DNA of 64,000 nt. It comes from Micromonospora tulbaghiae (lineage in GTDB: Bacteria > Actinomycetota > Actinomycetes > Mycobacteriales > Micromonosporaceae). The stretch is from assembly GCF_900091605.1 (NCBI RefSeq), contig NZ_FMCQ01000002.1:744001-808000 (forward strand), given 5' to 3'. The notes under the pieces are model-generated. The model was given only the letters and a program-made list of their open reading frames with translations, had not been told where the DNA came from and searched no databases. Positions 35,346 through 43,763 of this stretch are shown here, one piece after another (within the stretch, counting starts at the first letter, position 1; each line of letters begins with the position of its first letter). Position numbers and translations under genes: made by a program.

Positions 35346-38144
35346 GTGATCATGACGAAGCTGAGCGCGTCCGCGCGGGCCGGGCTGGAGTCGGTGGTGC
35401 CCGGCGGCGTGGCGACCCGGGCCGCGGACCGGCTGCGGATGGCCCACGACGCCTCGCACTACCTGCTGCACCCCGGCGCGGTGGTCACACCGTCCGACGC
35501 CGGTCAGGTCGCCGCGCTGCTGGCCTACGGCCGCCGCACCGGCACCGCGCTGACGTTCCGCTCCGGCGGCACCAGCCTCAGCGGCCAGGCGGTCACCGAC
35601 CGGCTGCTGGTCGACGTGCGGCGGCACTTCCGCGACCTCACGGTGCTCGACGACGGGCGGCGGGTACGGGTGCAGCCGGGGGTGGTGCTGCGGCAGGTCA
35701 ACGCGCGGCTCGCGCCGTACGGCCGCAAGCTCGGTCCCGACCCGGCCAGCGAGTCCGCCTGCACGGTCGGCGGCGTGGTCGCCAACAACTCCAGCGGCAT
35801 GACCTGCGGAACCGAGTTCAACACGTACCGGACGCTGGAGTCGCTGGTCCTCGCCCTGCCCAGCGGCACCGTGCTGGACACCGGCGCCCCGGACGCCGAC
35901 GCCCGGCTGCGCGCCGCCGAACCGGAGCTGCACGCCGGGCTGCTGCGGCTGCGCGACCGGGTACGCGGCAACCCCGAGTCGGTGCGCCGCATCCGCGCCC
36001 AGTACGCCATGAAGAACACCATGGGCTACGGCGTGAACGCGTTCCTCGACCACGACGACCCGGCCGGCCTGCTCACCCGGCTCGTGGTGGGCAGCGAGGG
36101 CACGCTCGCGTTCGTCGCCTCGGCGACGTTCCGCACCGTACCCGTGCACCGGCACGCCGCGACGGGCCTGCTGGTCTTCGACTCCCTGGGCGCGGCGATG
36201 GCCGCCATGCCGGCGCTGGTGGCCGCCGGGCCGGCGGCGGTCGAGTTGCTCGACGCCGCAGCCCTGCGGGTGGCCCAGCGTGACCCGAAGGCGGACGCCG
36301 CGCTGCGCGGCCTGGCCGTGCGCGGGCACGCCGCGCTGCTCGCCGAGTGGCAGGAGTCCGACCCGGAGGCGCTCGCGGACCGGGTCGGCGGCGCCGGGCC
36401 GGTGCTGGCCGGCCTGCCGTTGAGCGCACCGGCCCGGCTCAGCGGCGAGCCCGCCGCCCGCGCCGCGCTGTGGCACATCCGCAAGGGCCTGTACGCGGCG
36501 GTGGCCGGCGCCCGCCCGTCCGGCACCACGGCGCTGCTGGAGGACATCGCCGTGCCGGTCGAGGCGCTGGCCGGCACGTGCGCGGCGCTCGCCGGCCTGT
36601 TCGACCGGCACCGGTACGCCGACAGCGTCATCTTCGGCCACGCCAAGGACGGCAACCTGCACTTCATGCTCAACGAGCGCTTCGACGGCGGCGAGGCCCC
36701 GGCGCGCTACGCCGACTTCACCGAGGAGATGGTCGACCTGGTGCTCGGCCACGGCGGCACGCTCAAGGCCGAGCACGGCACCGGCCGGGTGATGGCCCCG
36801 TACGTGCGCCGCCAGTTCGGCGACGAGCTGTACGAGGTGATGCGCGAGCTGAAGACGCTCTGCGACCCCGACGGTGTGCTCAACCCGGGTGTGCTGCTCA
36901 GCGACGACCCGGAGATCCACATGCGGCACCTCAAGACCGTGCCGACGGTGGAGGAGGAGGTGGACCGCTGCGTCGAGTGCGGCTACTGCGAGCCGGTCTG
37001 CCCCAGCCGCGACCTCACCACCACGCCCCGGCAACGCATCGTGCTGCGCCGGGAGATCGCCGTCGCGCAGGCCGCCGGTGACACCGCGCTGGTCCGGGAG
37101 CTGACGGACGACTACGACTACGACGCGGTGCAGACCTGCGCGGTCGACGGCATGTGCGCCACCGCCTGCCCGGTGTTGATCAACACTGGCGACCTGGTCA
37201 AGCGGCTGCGCGCGCAGGAGCACGGCCGGGCGGCGGGGACCGCCTGGCGCGGCGCGGCCCGCCGCTGGAGCGCCACCACCCGGGGCATGGCCCGCGGGCT
37301 CGACCTGGCCGGGGCGCTGCCGCCCGCGCTGCCCGAGGCCGCCACCCGGGCCGCCCGCGCGGTGCTCGGCGCCGACCGGGTACCGCAGTGGCAGCGGGAC
37401 CTGCCGCGCGGCGGCACCCCGCGCCGCCCCCACCCGGCCGCCGACCCGGACGCGGTGTTCGTCCCGTCCTGCCTGGGCACGCTGTTCGCCCCGGCGCGGG
37501 GCGGCACGGGCGTGGCCGCCGCGCTGCTCACGCTCGCCGAGCGGGCCGGCGTACGCCTGCTCGTGCCGGACGGCATCGGCGACCTGTGCTGCGGCACCCC
37601 CTGGTCGTCGAAGGGCCTCACCGACGGCTACCGGGCGGTGCGTGACCGCGTCCCGCCGGTGCTGCGCGCGGCCAGCCGTGACGGCGCGCTGCCGGTGGTC
37701 AGCGACGCCGCGTCCTGCACCGAGGGCTTCGAGCGGCTGCTCGACGGCGCCGGGGACCTGCGGGTCGTCGACGCGGTCGCGTACACCGCCGGCACGTTGC
37801 TGCCCCGGCTGACCGTGCGCCGCCGGATCGGTTCGCTCGCGCTGCACCCGACCTGCTCGTCGGTCCGGCTCGGCCTGGACGACGCGCTGCTCACAGTGGC
37901 CCGCGCGGTCGCCGACGAGGTGGTGGTCCCGGAGGGCTGGCAGTGCTGTGGCTTCGCCGGTGACCGAGGGCTGCTGCACCCGGAGCTGACCGCGTCGGCC
38001 GCCCGGGCCGAGGCCGCCGCCGTCACGGCCCGGCCCTTCGACGGGTACGCCTCGGTGAACCGCACCTGCGAGATCGGGTTGGCACGGGCCACCGGGCAGC
38101 CGTACCGGCACCTGCTGGAGCTGCTGGCTGAGGTGACCGCGTGA
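35346..38144 (+). CDS. FAD/Fe-S dehydrogenase (GlcD-GlcF-type fusion; D-lactate or D-2-hydroxyacid dehydrogenase)
   Basis: A 932-residue flavoprotein. Residues about 45-230 are a PCMH-type FAD domain (TALTFRSGGTSLSGQAVTDR, SACTVGGVVANNSSGMTCGT), about 230-520 the FAD-oxidase C-domain with IFGHAKDGNLHFMLN. Then come two 4Fe-4S sites, CVECGYCEPVCPS and CAVDGMCATACPV, and two CCG half-domains (VPSCLGTLF, LCCGTPW, HPTCSS, QCCGFAGDRG), the GlcF/LdhE-type module. It oxidises a D-2-hydroxyacid (lactate, glycolate or 2-hydroxyglutarate) and passes electrons to quinone. A GTG with GGAGG 4 nt upstream is used; an ATG two codons later is equally possible. It overlaps the glutaredoxin-like gene. Confidence 0.92.
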   Translation: MIMTKLSASARAGLESVVPGGVATRAADRLRMAHDASHYLLHPGAVVTPSDAGQVAALLAYGRRTGTALTFRSGGTSLSGQAVTDRLLVDVRRHFRDLTVLDDGRRVRVQPGVVLRQVNARLAPYGRKLGPDPASESACTVGGVVANNSSGMTCGTEFNTYRTLESLVLALPSGTVLDTGAPDADARLRAAEPELHAGLLRLRDRVRGNPESVRRIRAQYAMKNTMGYGVNAFLDHDDPAGLLTRLVVGSEGTLAFVASATFRTVPVHRHAATGLLVFDSLGAAMAAMPALVAAGPAAVELLDAAALRVAQRDPKADAALRGLAVRGHAALLAEWQESDPEALADRVGGAGPVLAGLPLSAPARLSGEPAARAALWHIRKGLYAAVAGARPSGTTALLEDIAVPVEALAGTCAALAGLFDRHRYADSVIFGHAKDGNLHFMLNERFDGGEAPARYADFTEEMVDLVLGHGGTLKAEHGTGRVMAPYVRRQFGDELYEVMRELKTLCDPDGVLNPGVLLSDDPEIHMRHLKTVPTVEEEVDRCVECGYCEPVCPSRDLTTTPRQRIVLRREIAVAQAAGDTALVRELTDDYDYDAVQTCAVDGMCATACPVLINTGDLVKRLRAQEHGRAAGTAWRGAARRWSATTRGMARGLDLAGALPPALPEAATRAARAVLGADRVPQWQRDLPRGGTPRRPHPAADPDAVFVPSCLGTLFAPARGGTGVAAALLTLAERAGVRLLVPDGIGDLCCGTPWSSKGLTDGYRAVRDRVPPVLRAASRDGALPVVSDAASCTEGFERLLDGAGDLRVVDAVAYTAGTLLPRLTVRRRIGSLALHPTCSSVRLGLDDALLTVARAVADEVVVPEGWQCCGFAGDRGLLHPELTASAARAEAAAVTARPFDGYASVNRTCEIGLARATGQPYRHLLELLAEVTA

Positions 38145-38563
38145 TGCGCAGCTGGCGGCTGGCCGCGCTGATGCTGGTCGTCGGCGTGGCGGTGGGCGCC
38201 GGCCAGGACACGCGGGTGTCGTCGGTGGTGGGCTTCCTCGCGTTCGCCGCGGTGGCGGCGCTCTTCTCGCCGCTGGCCTTCCCCCGGTCGCTGACCTCGG
38301 CGCAGGCGCGTCTGCGCAGCGCGGACGACGGCCGGCCGGTCATCTACTGGCGGCCCGGCTGCACGTACTGCCTGCGGCTGCGTCTCCGGCTGGGCGGGCG
38401 GGCCCGACGCGCGTACTGGGTGGACATCTGGCGCGACCCGGAGGCCGCCGCCGCCGTCCGGGCGGTGACCGGCGGCGACGAGACGGTCCCCACGGTGGTG
38501 CTGCCGGACGGGGCGGTGGTCAATCCCGACCCGGCGTGGTTGCGGGCGCGGCTCGGAGCCTGA
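38144..38563 (+). CDS. membrane-anchored glutaredoxin/mycoredoxin-like protein
   Basis: A 139-residue protein with two N-terminal membrane helices (LAALMLVVGVAVGAGQ and VVGFLAFAAVAALFSPLAF) and a C-terminal thioredoxin-fold domain with the redox motif RPGCTYCLRL (C-x-x-C, about residues 72-75) and a cis-Pro-type VPTVVLPDG. It should reduce mixed disulfides, probably with mycothiol. The ATG overlaps the stop of the dehydrogenase gene by one base (TGATG); a GTG one codon earlier is possible. This coupling suggests that it serves the dehydrogenase or its membrane site. Confidence 0.83.
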   Translation: MRSWRLAALMLVVGVAVGAGQDTRVSSVVGFLAFAAVAALFSPLAFPRSLTSAQARLRSADDGRPVIYWRPGCTYCLRLRLRLGGRARRAYWVDIWRDPEAAAAVRAVTGGDETVPTVVLPDGAVVNPDPAWLRARLGA

Positions 38564-38605
38564 CCGGCGAACCCCGGCTCGGGGCCTGACCGGGCGAACC
38601 CCGGC
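38552..38605. repeat. 27-bp imperfect tandem duplication over the stop codon
   Basis: Two copies, CTCGGAGCCTGACCGG... (38552-38577) and CTCGGGGCCTGACCGG... (38579-38605), each followed by CGAACCCCGG and differing by one substitution and one inserted base. The first copy holds the stop codon of the glutaredoxin-like gene. Confidence 0.7.
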
Positions 38606-38672
38606 ACGGGACGGCCCGGCGGGCATACCGTGCGAAGAGGGCGTCACGGACGGTGCCCGCGGAGGGGGAACG

Positions 38673-39539
38673 ATGTCGGCCGGGACGTTGTCGGGGCGGG
38701 TCGCTGTGGTCACCGGCGCCGCGCGGGGGATCGGCCGGGCCGCGGCGGTGGCGCTGGCCGAGGCCGGCGCGGACGTGGCCGGGATGGACGCCGCCGGACC
38801 GGTCAGCCCGATCCTGGACCTCCCGCCCGCCACGCCGGAGGACCTGGCCGAGACCGGCCGGCGGGTGACGGCGGCGGGTGCCCGCTGGTCGGCGCACGTG
38901 GCCGACCAGCGCGACATCGGCGCGGTACGCGCGGTGGCCGAGGCGGTGCAACGGGAGCACGGCGGCGTGGACGTGCTGTTCGCCAACGCCGGCATCCAGG
39001 CGTTCGCGCCGCTGCTGGAGATGACCGACCAGCACTGGCACGACCAGATCGACGTGAACCTCACCGGCGCCGCCAACGTGCTGCGGGTCTTCGCACCGCT
39101 GCTGGTACGCCGCGGCGGCGGCCGGATCGTGGTCACGTCGTCCACCCAGGGGCAGCACGGCACCACGAACGGGTCCGCGTACTCGGCGTCCAAGTGGGGA
39201 CTCATCGGCCTGGTCAAGTCCGCCGCGCTGGAACTCGGGCCGCACGGCGTGACGGTGAACGCGGTGATCCCGGGCCTGGTCGACACCGCGCTGACCCGGC
39301 ACCGGGACCGCTACGTGCAGGCGCTCGTCGAGGCGGGGAAGCCGGCCTCCGGTGACCTGGCCCAGGTGGAGCAGGCGGCGGTGGCGGCGCTGCGGTCGAA
39401 GACACCGCTGGGCGTGCCGTGGGTGGAGCCGGAGGACGTCGCGCCGCTGGTGGTGTTCCTCGCCTCCGACGCCGCGCGGATGGTCAGCGGCACGTCCTTC
39501 GCCGCGACGGCGGGCGACAGCGCGCACGTGACCGCCTGA
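38673..39539 (+). CDS. mycofactocin-type short-chain dehydrogenase
   Basis: A 288-residue SDR: cofactor motif TGAARGIGRAA (about residues 15-25), ANAGIQ, catalytic Ser in VVTSSTQGQHG and SAYSASKWGLIG (Y-x-x-x-K). Between strand 2 and helix 3 it has the extra loop ATPEDLAETGRRVTAAGARW, the hallmark of carveol-dehydrogenase-like SDRs coupled to mycofactocin, in which NAD is held non-exchangeably and electrons pass to the mycofactocin cofactor. No mft genes are in the window. A GGAGGGGGAACG ribosome site precedes the ATG. Confidence 0.88.
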   Translation: MSAGTLSGRVAVVTGAARGIGRAAAVALAEAGADVAGMDAAGPVSPILDLPPATPEDLAETGRRVTAAGARWSAHVADQRDIGAVRAVAEAVQREHGGVDVLFANAGIQAFAPLLEMTDQHWHDQIDVNLTGAANVLRVFAPLLVRRGGGRIVVTSSTQGQHGTTNGSAYSASKWGLIGLVKSAALELGPHGVTVNAVIPGLVDTALTRHRDRYVQALVEAGKPASGDLAQVEQAAVAALRSKTPLGVPWVEPEDVAPLVVFLASDAARMVSGTSFAATAGDSAHVTA

Positions 39540-39584
39540 CCGGGCCGGGCTGCCGGTGAGGGCGGTCCTGGCTAGGCTCGGGCG

Positions 39585-39965
39585 ATGCATCGATCGCGGT
39601 TGTACGCCCTGATCATCGACGCGCCGCGGGACGAGGCGGGGGAGGCGGCCGCGTTCTGGTCCGCCGCGCTCGGCGCGGAACTGCGCACCGAGCCGGCCGA
39701 ACCGGAGTTCACCGGCCTGGCCGACGTGATGCCCGGGCTGGTCACCGCCGTGCAGTCGGTCGACGACGCGCCCCGCTACCACCTCGACATCGAGACCGAC
39801 GACGTGGCCGCCGAGGTCGAGCGGCTCTGCGCACTGGGCGCCACGCCCGTCTCCCGCTGGCTCGACTGCCACGTGCTGCGCGCGCCGGGCGGGCACCTGC
39901 TCTGCGTCATCCCGGTGGCGAGCGACAGCGAGCTGTTCGAGACCACCGCCACCCGCTGGCCGTGA
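39585..39965 (+). CDS. VOC-superfamily protein
   Basis: A 126-residue VOC protein beginning LYALIIDAPRDEAGEAAAFW and continuing through RYHLDIETDDVAAEVERLCA, an arrangement seen in Glyoxalase_6-like proteins. The last strand ends GGHLLCVIPV, where the usual metal-ligand Glu is missing, so it may bind rather than catalyse. A TAGGCT -10 box (39573-39578) ends 6 nt before the ATG, giving a leaderless transcript. Confidence 0.82.
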   Translation: MHRSRLYALIIDAPRDEAGEAAAFWSAALGAELRTEPAEPEFTGLADVMPGLVTAVQSVDDAPRYHLDIETDDVAAEVERLCALGATPVSRWLDCHVLRAPGGHLLCVIPVASDSELFETTATRWP

Positions 39966-39978
39966 CCCGGCCGCGAAC

Positions 39979-40009
39979 CGGCGCCCCGGCCACTGGGGCC
40001 GGGGCGCCG
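39979..40009. terminator. bidirectional terminator VOC / GH81
   Basis: A perfect 13-bp stem CGGCGCCCCGGCC / GGCCGGGGCGCCG with a 5-nt loop between two convergent genes, followed on the plus strand by an A/T-rich TAATTT. Confidence 0.85.
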
Positions 40010-40019
40010 TAATTTCGGG

Positions 40020-43004
40020 TCAGGAGCCGTACGGCAGGGTGACAGTGGAGCTGTTGCCGACGCCGAGGATCGTGGGCGCGCCGCCGATGGCGTTCCACAC
40101 CTCGACGCGTACCGTGCCGCCGGACAGGTTGCCCAGCGTGCCGGTGGACGAGAGCAGACCCTGGGTCTGCCGGTAGCGCTCCGCACCCGGGACCGGATCG
40201 GTGGCGAAGTACCGGTAGGTCTCCACCCGCTCGACGCTGCCGTTGCCGGTCAGGTCGTAGGAGACCCGGATCTGCACGCCGTTGCCGACCGCGGTGCCCG
40301 CGTCGACGGCCAGGTCGAACGCGGTCGCCCCGCCGGTGTACGTGCCGGTCAGCCCGGTGGCGGTGAACACCTGCGGGTTGGTCGGCGTGCCGTCGTGGTT
40401 GCCGTTCGCCGCCGCCACGTTCACCGTGCCGGAGGTGCCGGCGGTGCCGTCCAGCCCGCCGCCGGAGCGCAGGTACCGGACCGGCTTCAGCGGGGTGCCC
40501 GTACTGGTCGGACCGGGGCTCGCGGTGGTCGGCGTCGGGCTGGCGGTGGTCGGCGTCGGGGTGGGCGTCACGGTGGGCGGGGGACCGGTCGGTACGGTTC
40601 CGCCGCCGGTGGCGTTGCCGCCGCTCCACGTGTACGCCCCGGAGGTCGCCGTCTTCCCGGCCGGCACGGCGAGCGTGACGCCGTTGGAGAACGTGACCGT
40701 CAGCGGCCGGGCCGTGATGTTCGACGCCACGTAGGTGCGGGCGCCGTTCTTGACGAACACCTTCGCCAGCGGGTGGTTCGCGGTGACTGTGGTGTCGACG
40801 GTGCCGAGCGCGGCCAGGTTGCGGATCCAGTGGAACGTGTGCGCCTTGCTCTCGCCCTCCTCGCTGGTGAATCCGCTGTTGGCCCGGAAGTTGCGCAGCG
40901 CCTGCTCGCCGTCGCCGAGCGCCAGGAACTCCCAGACGATGTCCTGCCACACCGTCGGCGGGCCGCCCTTGTTGGTGACCAGCTCGGCGTAGTTGGCCTT
41001 GACGTACTCCGGGAAGTCGCCCAGGTAGAGGTGACCGCCGGTGATCGGCAGCATGTTGATGCCCTGGATCATCTCCGGGGCCGCGGAGAACCAGGTCGAG
41101 TACGACCCGCCGTCGCCCCACACCATGCCGACCGTCTTGTGCCCGAACGCGGCCGGGAAGTTCTGGTCGTACACGTCGAACCAGTACTCGGAGATGGCCG
41201 CGGACTGGGTGGTCCACAGGTAGACCCCGGCGTCGCGGACGGCGGTGTCGCCGGTGGCCTGGCCCCACTGGATCAGCGCGTTGGCGAAGTTCATCCCCTC
41301 CGAGGAGGACTCCTGGTTGTTGCCGGCGAAGAACGGCGCCAGGCCGGAGGCCCAGTCGTGCCCGGCGTAGATGTCGAAGTCCCGCAGGTAGGGGAAGCGG
41401 CTGTCGGCGCGGTCGTAGTTGTTGGCGTCGCGGATGAGCAGGTCGACCATGCCGCCGTAGCGGCTGTCGTCGGCCCAGCCCGGGTCGAACTTGGCCAGCG
41501 TGGCGGCGGCGGCGATGAAGTAGCCGTAGTGGAAGTGGTGGTCGTTGAGGTCCTCGTCGGCGCCGTACGACGCCGGGTAGCCGATCAGCGTGCCCCAGTT
41601 GCGGTCGTAGTAGAACAGCTGGCCGGCCTCGCCGGAGCCGGCGGTGAGCCAGTTGGTCAGCCGGTTCCGCATCGCGTTCAGCGCCGCGTCGCGGACCGAG
41701 GTCTGCCCGAGCTGGTCGGCGATCTCAGCGAGGCGGGCGGCCCGGCCGAGTCCCTTGCCGGCCCAGTAGGTGTCCGGCCCGCTGAGGCCCTCCGGGTTGC
41801 CCTGCTCGGCGTTCAGGTAGCCGGTGACGGTGGACAGGTCCGCGCCGCTGGAGTCTCCGACGGCGGGCACCTCGGGCAGCAGGCCGGTGAAGCGCATCGT
41901 GGTGGTGAACGACGGCACGCCGGTGAGCACCCGCATGGCGCCGCGCGCGGAGACGTACGTCGGGGAGATCGGGGTGGCGCCGGTGAGGCTGCGCCACTGG
42001 TGCGGGTAGAGGGCCACCACGGTCTTCGTCTCGCTGCCCTCGCGGGGCGTGGTGGTGAACGCGTACGTGGTGCGCACCGTGCCGGCGGACGGGTCGTAGG
42101 TGTAGCTCATCCGGGTGCCGGTGACGTGGGCGTGGGCGTACCGGGCGTAGGTGTCGGCCAGGGCGGCCCGGTCGCCGCCGCCGGGCAGCGCCGCGACCGA
42201 GAAGTACCCCTTGCCGGCCAGCGTCGAGCTGATGCCGGTGCCGTTGACGGTCCAGGTCGCGCCGGTCGGTGCGTACGCGACGTAGTCGTGGCCGCGGACG
42301 GTGAAGCCGATGGTGGCGCCGGAGTTGCGCCAGACGGTGGGCGTCCCGGCGGTGGTGAGCTGCGCGGTGCCGCCGCTGACCGTGTAATAGCTGAACGGCA
42401 GGCCGTGGCCGATGGTGGCACGCATGGTGCGGCTGCCGTCGCTCCAGTCGGCGGTGACCGTCCAGTCGGTCCACCCGGCGGCCTTGACCACCGGCGCGGA
42501 CAGTCCGGGCATGCCGACGCGGACGTCCTCGGTGTACGGGTAGTGGAACTCGCCGACGCCGGTCGCGGTGCCGCTGATCGCCGGCGTGGTGGTGTACGAC
42601 AGCCCGAGCCCGTTGTTCTCGGCCTTGGCCGCCAGCGGGTGGGCGTGCAGGACCTCGCTGCCCGTGCAGTTGTTGCGCTTCCAGATCAGCGACGACCACC
42701 AGTCGTTGGTGGGGATGGCGCCGGCGGGCGCGTCGGCGGTGGTGAAGACGCGCGGGTTGGTGCTGATCGCGCCGCAGCCCTTGGGCAGCAGGGCGCCGGC
42801 CGGCCGCGTCTCGGTGTAACTGCCCGCGCCGACTGCGCCGGCGGTGGCCGTGCCGCCACCGGCGACCACAACGCCCAGCAGGCCGGCGGCGAGCACTGAG
42901 GCGGCGACGAGGGCGGTCGCCCGCAGGCCGCGCCGACGGGCCGGGGACGGGGCGGGCGCGGTCGGGGGTACGGGGTCGGGGGAGAAGTCCCGCAGGTGGG
43001 TCAT
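40020..43004 (-). CDS. secreted GH81 endo-beta-1,3-glucanase with C-terminal accessory domain
   Basis: A 994-residue secreted enzyme that cuts beta-1,3-glucan. The signal region is RRGLRATALVAASVLAAGLL. The GH81 core spans about 60-790 and carries the active-site segments DEDLNDHHFHYGYF (catalytic Asp, about residue 483 onward) and NNQESSSEGMNFANALIQWG (Glu pair, about 563 onward). A T/P-rich linker (PTPTPTTASPTPTTASPGPT) leads to a C-terminal beta-rich domain of about 150 residues (PVRYLRSGGGLDGTAGTSGT onward) that I take for a glucan-binding module, not certain. The ATG at 43004 has AAGGGGA upstream; an ATG five codons before lacks a ribosome site. Two perfect operators flank its promoter. 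Confidence 0.93.
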   Translation of the reverse strand: MTHLRDFSPDPVPPTAPAPSPARRRGLRATALVAASVLAAGLLGVVVAGGGTATAGAVGAGSYTETRPAGALLPKGCGAISTNPRVFTTADAPAGAIPTNDWWSSLIWKRNNCTGSEVLHAHPLAAKAENNGLGLSYTTTPAISGTATGVGEFHYPYTEDVRVGMPGLSAPVVKAAGWTDWTVTADWSDGSRTMRATIGHGLPFSYYTVSGGTAQLTTAGTPTVWRNSGATIGFTVRGHDYVAYAPTGATWTVNGTGISSTLAGKGYFSVAALPGGGDRAALADTYARYAHAHVTGTRMSYTYDPSAGTVRTTYAFTTTPREGSETKTVVALYPHQWRSLTGATPISPTYVSARGAMRVLTGVPSFTTTMRFTGLLPEVPAVGDSSGADLSTVTGYLNAEQGNPEGLSGPDTYWAGKGLGRAARLAEIADQLGQTSVRDAALNAMRNRLTNWLTAGSGEAGQLFYYDRNWGTLIGYPASYGADEDLNDHHFHYGYFIAAAATLAKFDPGWADDSRYGGMVDLLIRDANNYDRADSRFPYLRDFDIYAGHDWASGLAPFFAGNNQESSSEGMNFANALIQWGQATGDTAVRDAGVYLWTTQSAAISEYWFDVYDQNFPAAFGHKTVGMVWGDGGSYSTWFSAAPEMIQGINMLPITGGHLYLGDFPEYVKANYAELVTNKGGPPTVWQDIVWEFLALGDGEQALRNFRANSGFTSEEGESKAHTFHWIRNLAALGTVDTTVTANHPLAKVFVKNGARTYVASNITARPLTVTFSNGVTLAVPAGKTATSGAYTWSGGNATGGGTVPTGPPPTVTPTPTPTTASPTPTTASPGPTSTGTPLKPVRYLRSGGGLDGTAGTSGTVNVAAANGNHDGTPTNPQVFTATGLTGTYTGGATAFDLAVDAGTAVGNGVQIRVSYDLTGNGSVERVETYRYFATDPVPGAERYRQTQGLLSSTGTLGNLSGGTVRVEVWNAIGGAPTILGVGNSSTVTLPYGS

Positions 43005-43060
43005 GGAGGTCCCCTTCATGAGGAGAAGGCGGGGGTACGGAGTGGTGGTCCGGCATTCGT

Positions 43061-43139
43061 GAGAGCGCTCTCTTGATAAGGGACATTAAGGTTCGGGTTA
43101 CGGATCCGTCAATGTCTTGTTACCAAAGAGAGCGCTCTC
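43061..43139 (-). promoter_or_regulatory. GH81 promoter flanked by two perfect LacI-type operators
   Basis: Two identical 12-bp palindromes GAGAGCGCTCTC lie at 43061-43072 and 43128-43139 (67 bp apart). Between them, on the minus strand, are TTGACG (43112-43107), 17 bases and TTAATG (43089-43084), with initiation expected near 43077. One operator is just upstream of the -35 box, the other just downstream of the start. The core GAGCGCTC is that of the actinomycete CebR/CelR operator (TGGGAGCGCTCCCA). Confidence 0.8.
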
Positions 43140-43206
43140 CAACGCTCGGCACGGACTCTCCGGTCGCCTCAGAAAACGCGCTGACCAGCCTCGACGGCAC
43201 GCGACA

Positions 43207-43241
43207 GCGCCGCCCCCGGCCGAGGCGGCCGGAGGCGGCGC
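43207..43241 (-). terminator. terminator of the small Cys/Pro-rich protein gene
   Basis: GCGCCGCC-C-CCGGCC with GGCCGG-A-GGCGGCGC gives a 14-bp stem with one mismatch and a 5-nt loop, 25 bp past the stop at 43266. It insulates the GH81 promoter from upstream transcription. Confidence 0.75.
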
Positions 43242-43265
43242 GAGGAGCTGTGTGCCTACGCTGAG

Positions 43266-43667
43266 TCAGGCGGCGGTGGCGGCCAGGCTCCGCGCCGCGG
43301 TCCGTGCCGCGACGGCGCCCGGCTCACCCGCGACACCGGCCTGACCGGCACCCGGCTGCCCGTCGCCCGGCTGCCCGGCGGCGGCGACCGGCCGCGGCGA
43401 GGCGGGCTGCGGCGAGGCGGGCTGCGTCGAGGTGGCCGGCTGCCGGGGCGCGGCGGACTGCCGCGGCGTCCGGGCGGCGCTCAGCCCCGCCTGCGCGTTG
43501 TTCCAGGCGGCGCACGGCCACGCCGCCCCGGCGCAGCTCGGGCTGGCGCAGACGCGCTCCGCGTCCGGCTGGTGCGCGTCGGCCACCGCGGCGGCCAGGT
43601 CCCACAGCAGCGGATCGGTCACCTCCGCGGGGCGGTCGGCGACGCGGTCTGTGCTGGCTTCGGACAT
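43266..43667 (-). CDS. small Cys/Trp-motif protein with Ala/Pro-rich tail
   Basis: A 133-residue protein I do not recognise. The N-terminal 60 residues look conserved-type: DPLLWDLAAAVADAHQPDAE followed by C40-x4-C45-x6-C52 in CASPSCAGAAWPCAAWNNAQ, a possible small metal or redox site with two Trp. The remaining 70 residues are low-complexity Q/P/A/S (QPASPQPASPRP) and G/A. No signal peptide or membrane helix is seen. The start ATG has GGGGGACC upstream, rather weak. It is divergent from the Sua5/YciO gene with a 96-bp gap. Confidence 0.68.
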   Translation of the reverse strand: MSEASTDRVADRPAEVTDPLLWDLAAAVADAHQPDAERVCASPSCAGAAWPCAAWNNAQAGLSAARTPRQSAAPRQPATSTQPASPQPASPRPVAAAGQPGDGQPGAGQAGVAGEPGAVAARTAARSLAATAA

Positions 43668-43763
43668 GATTCGGTCCCCCTGTCGTGAACGGCCCCCACC
43701 TGTTTCCGGAAACCGCCCCGCCCAAACCTGCGCCCGCCGGGGCGTGGACATAGGCTGACCGGC

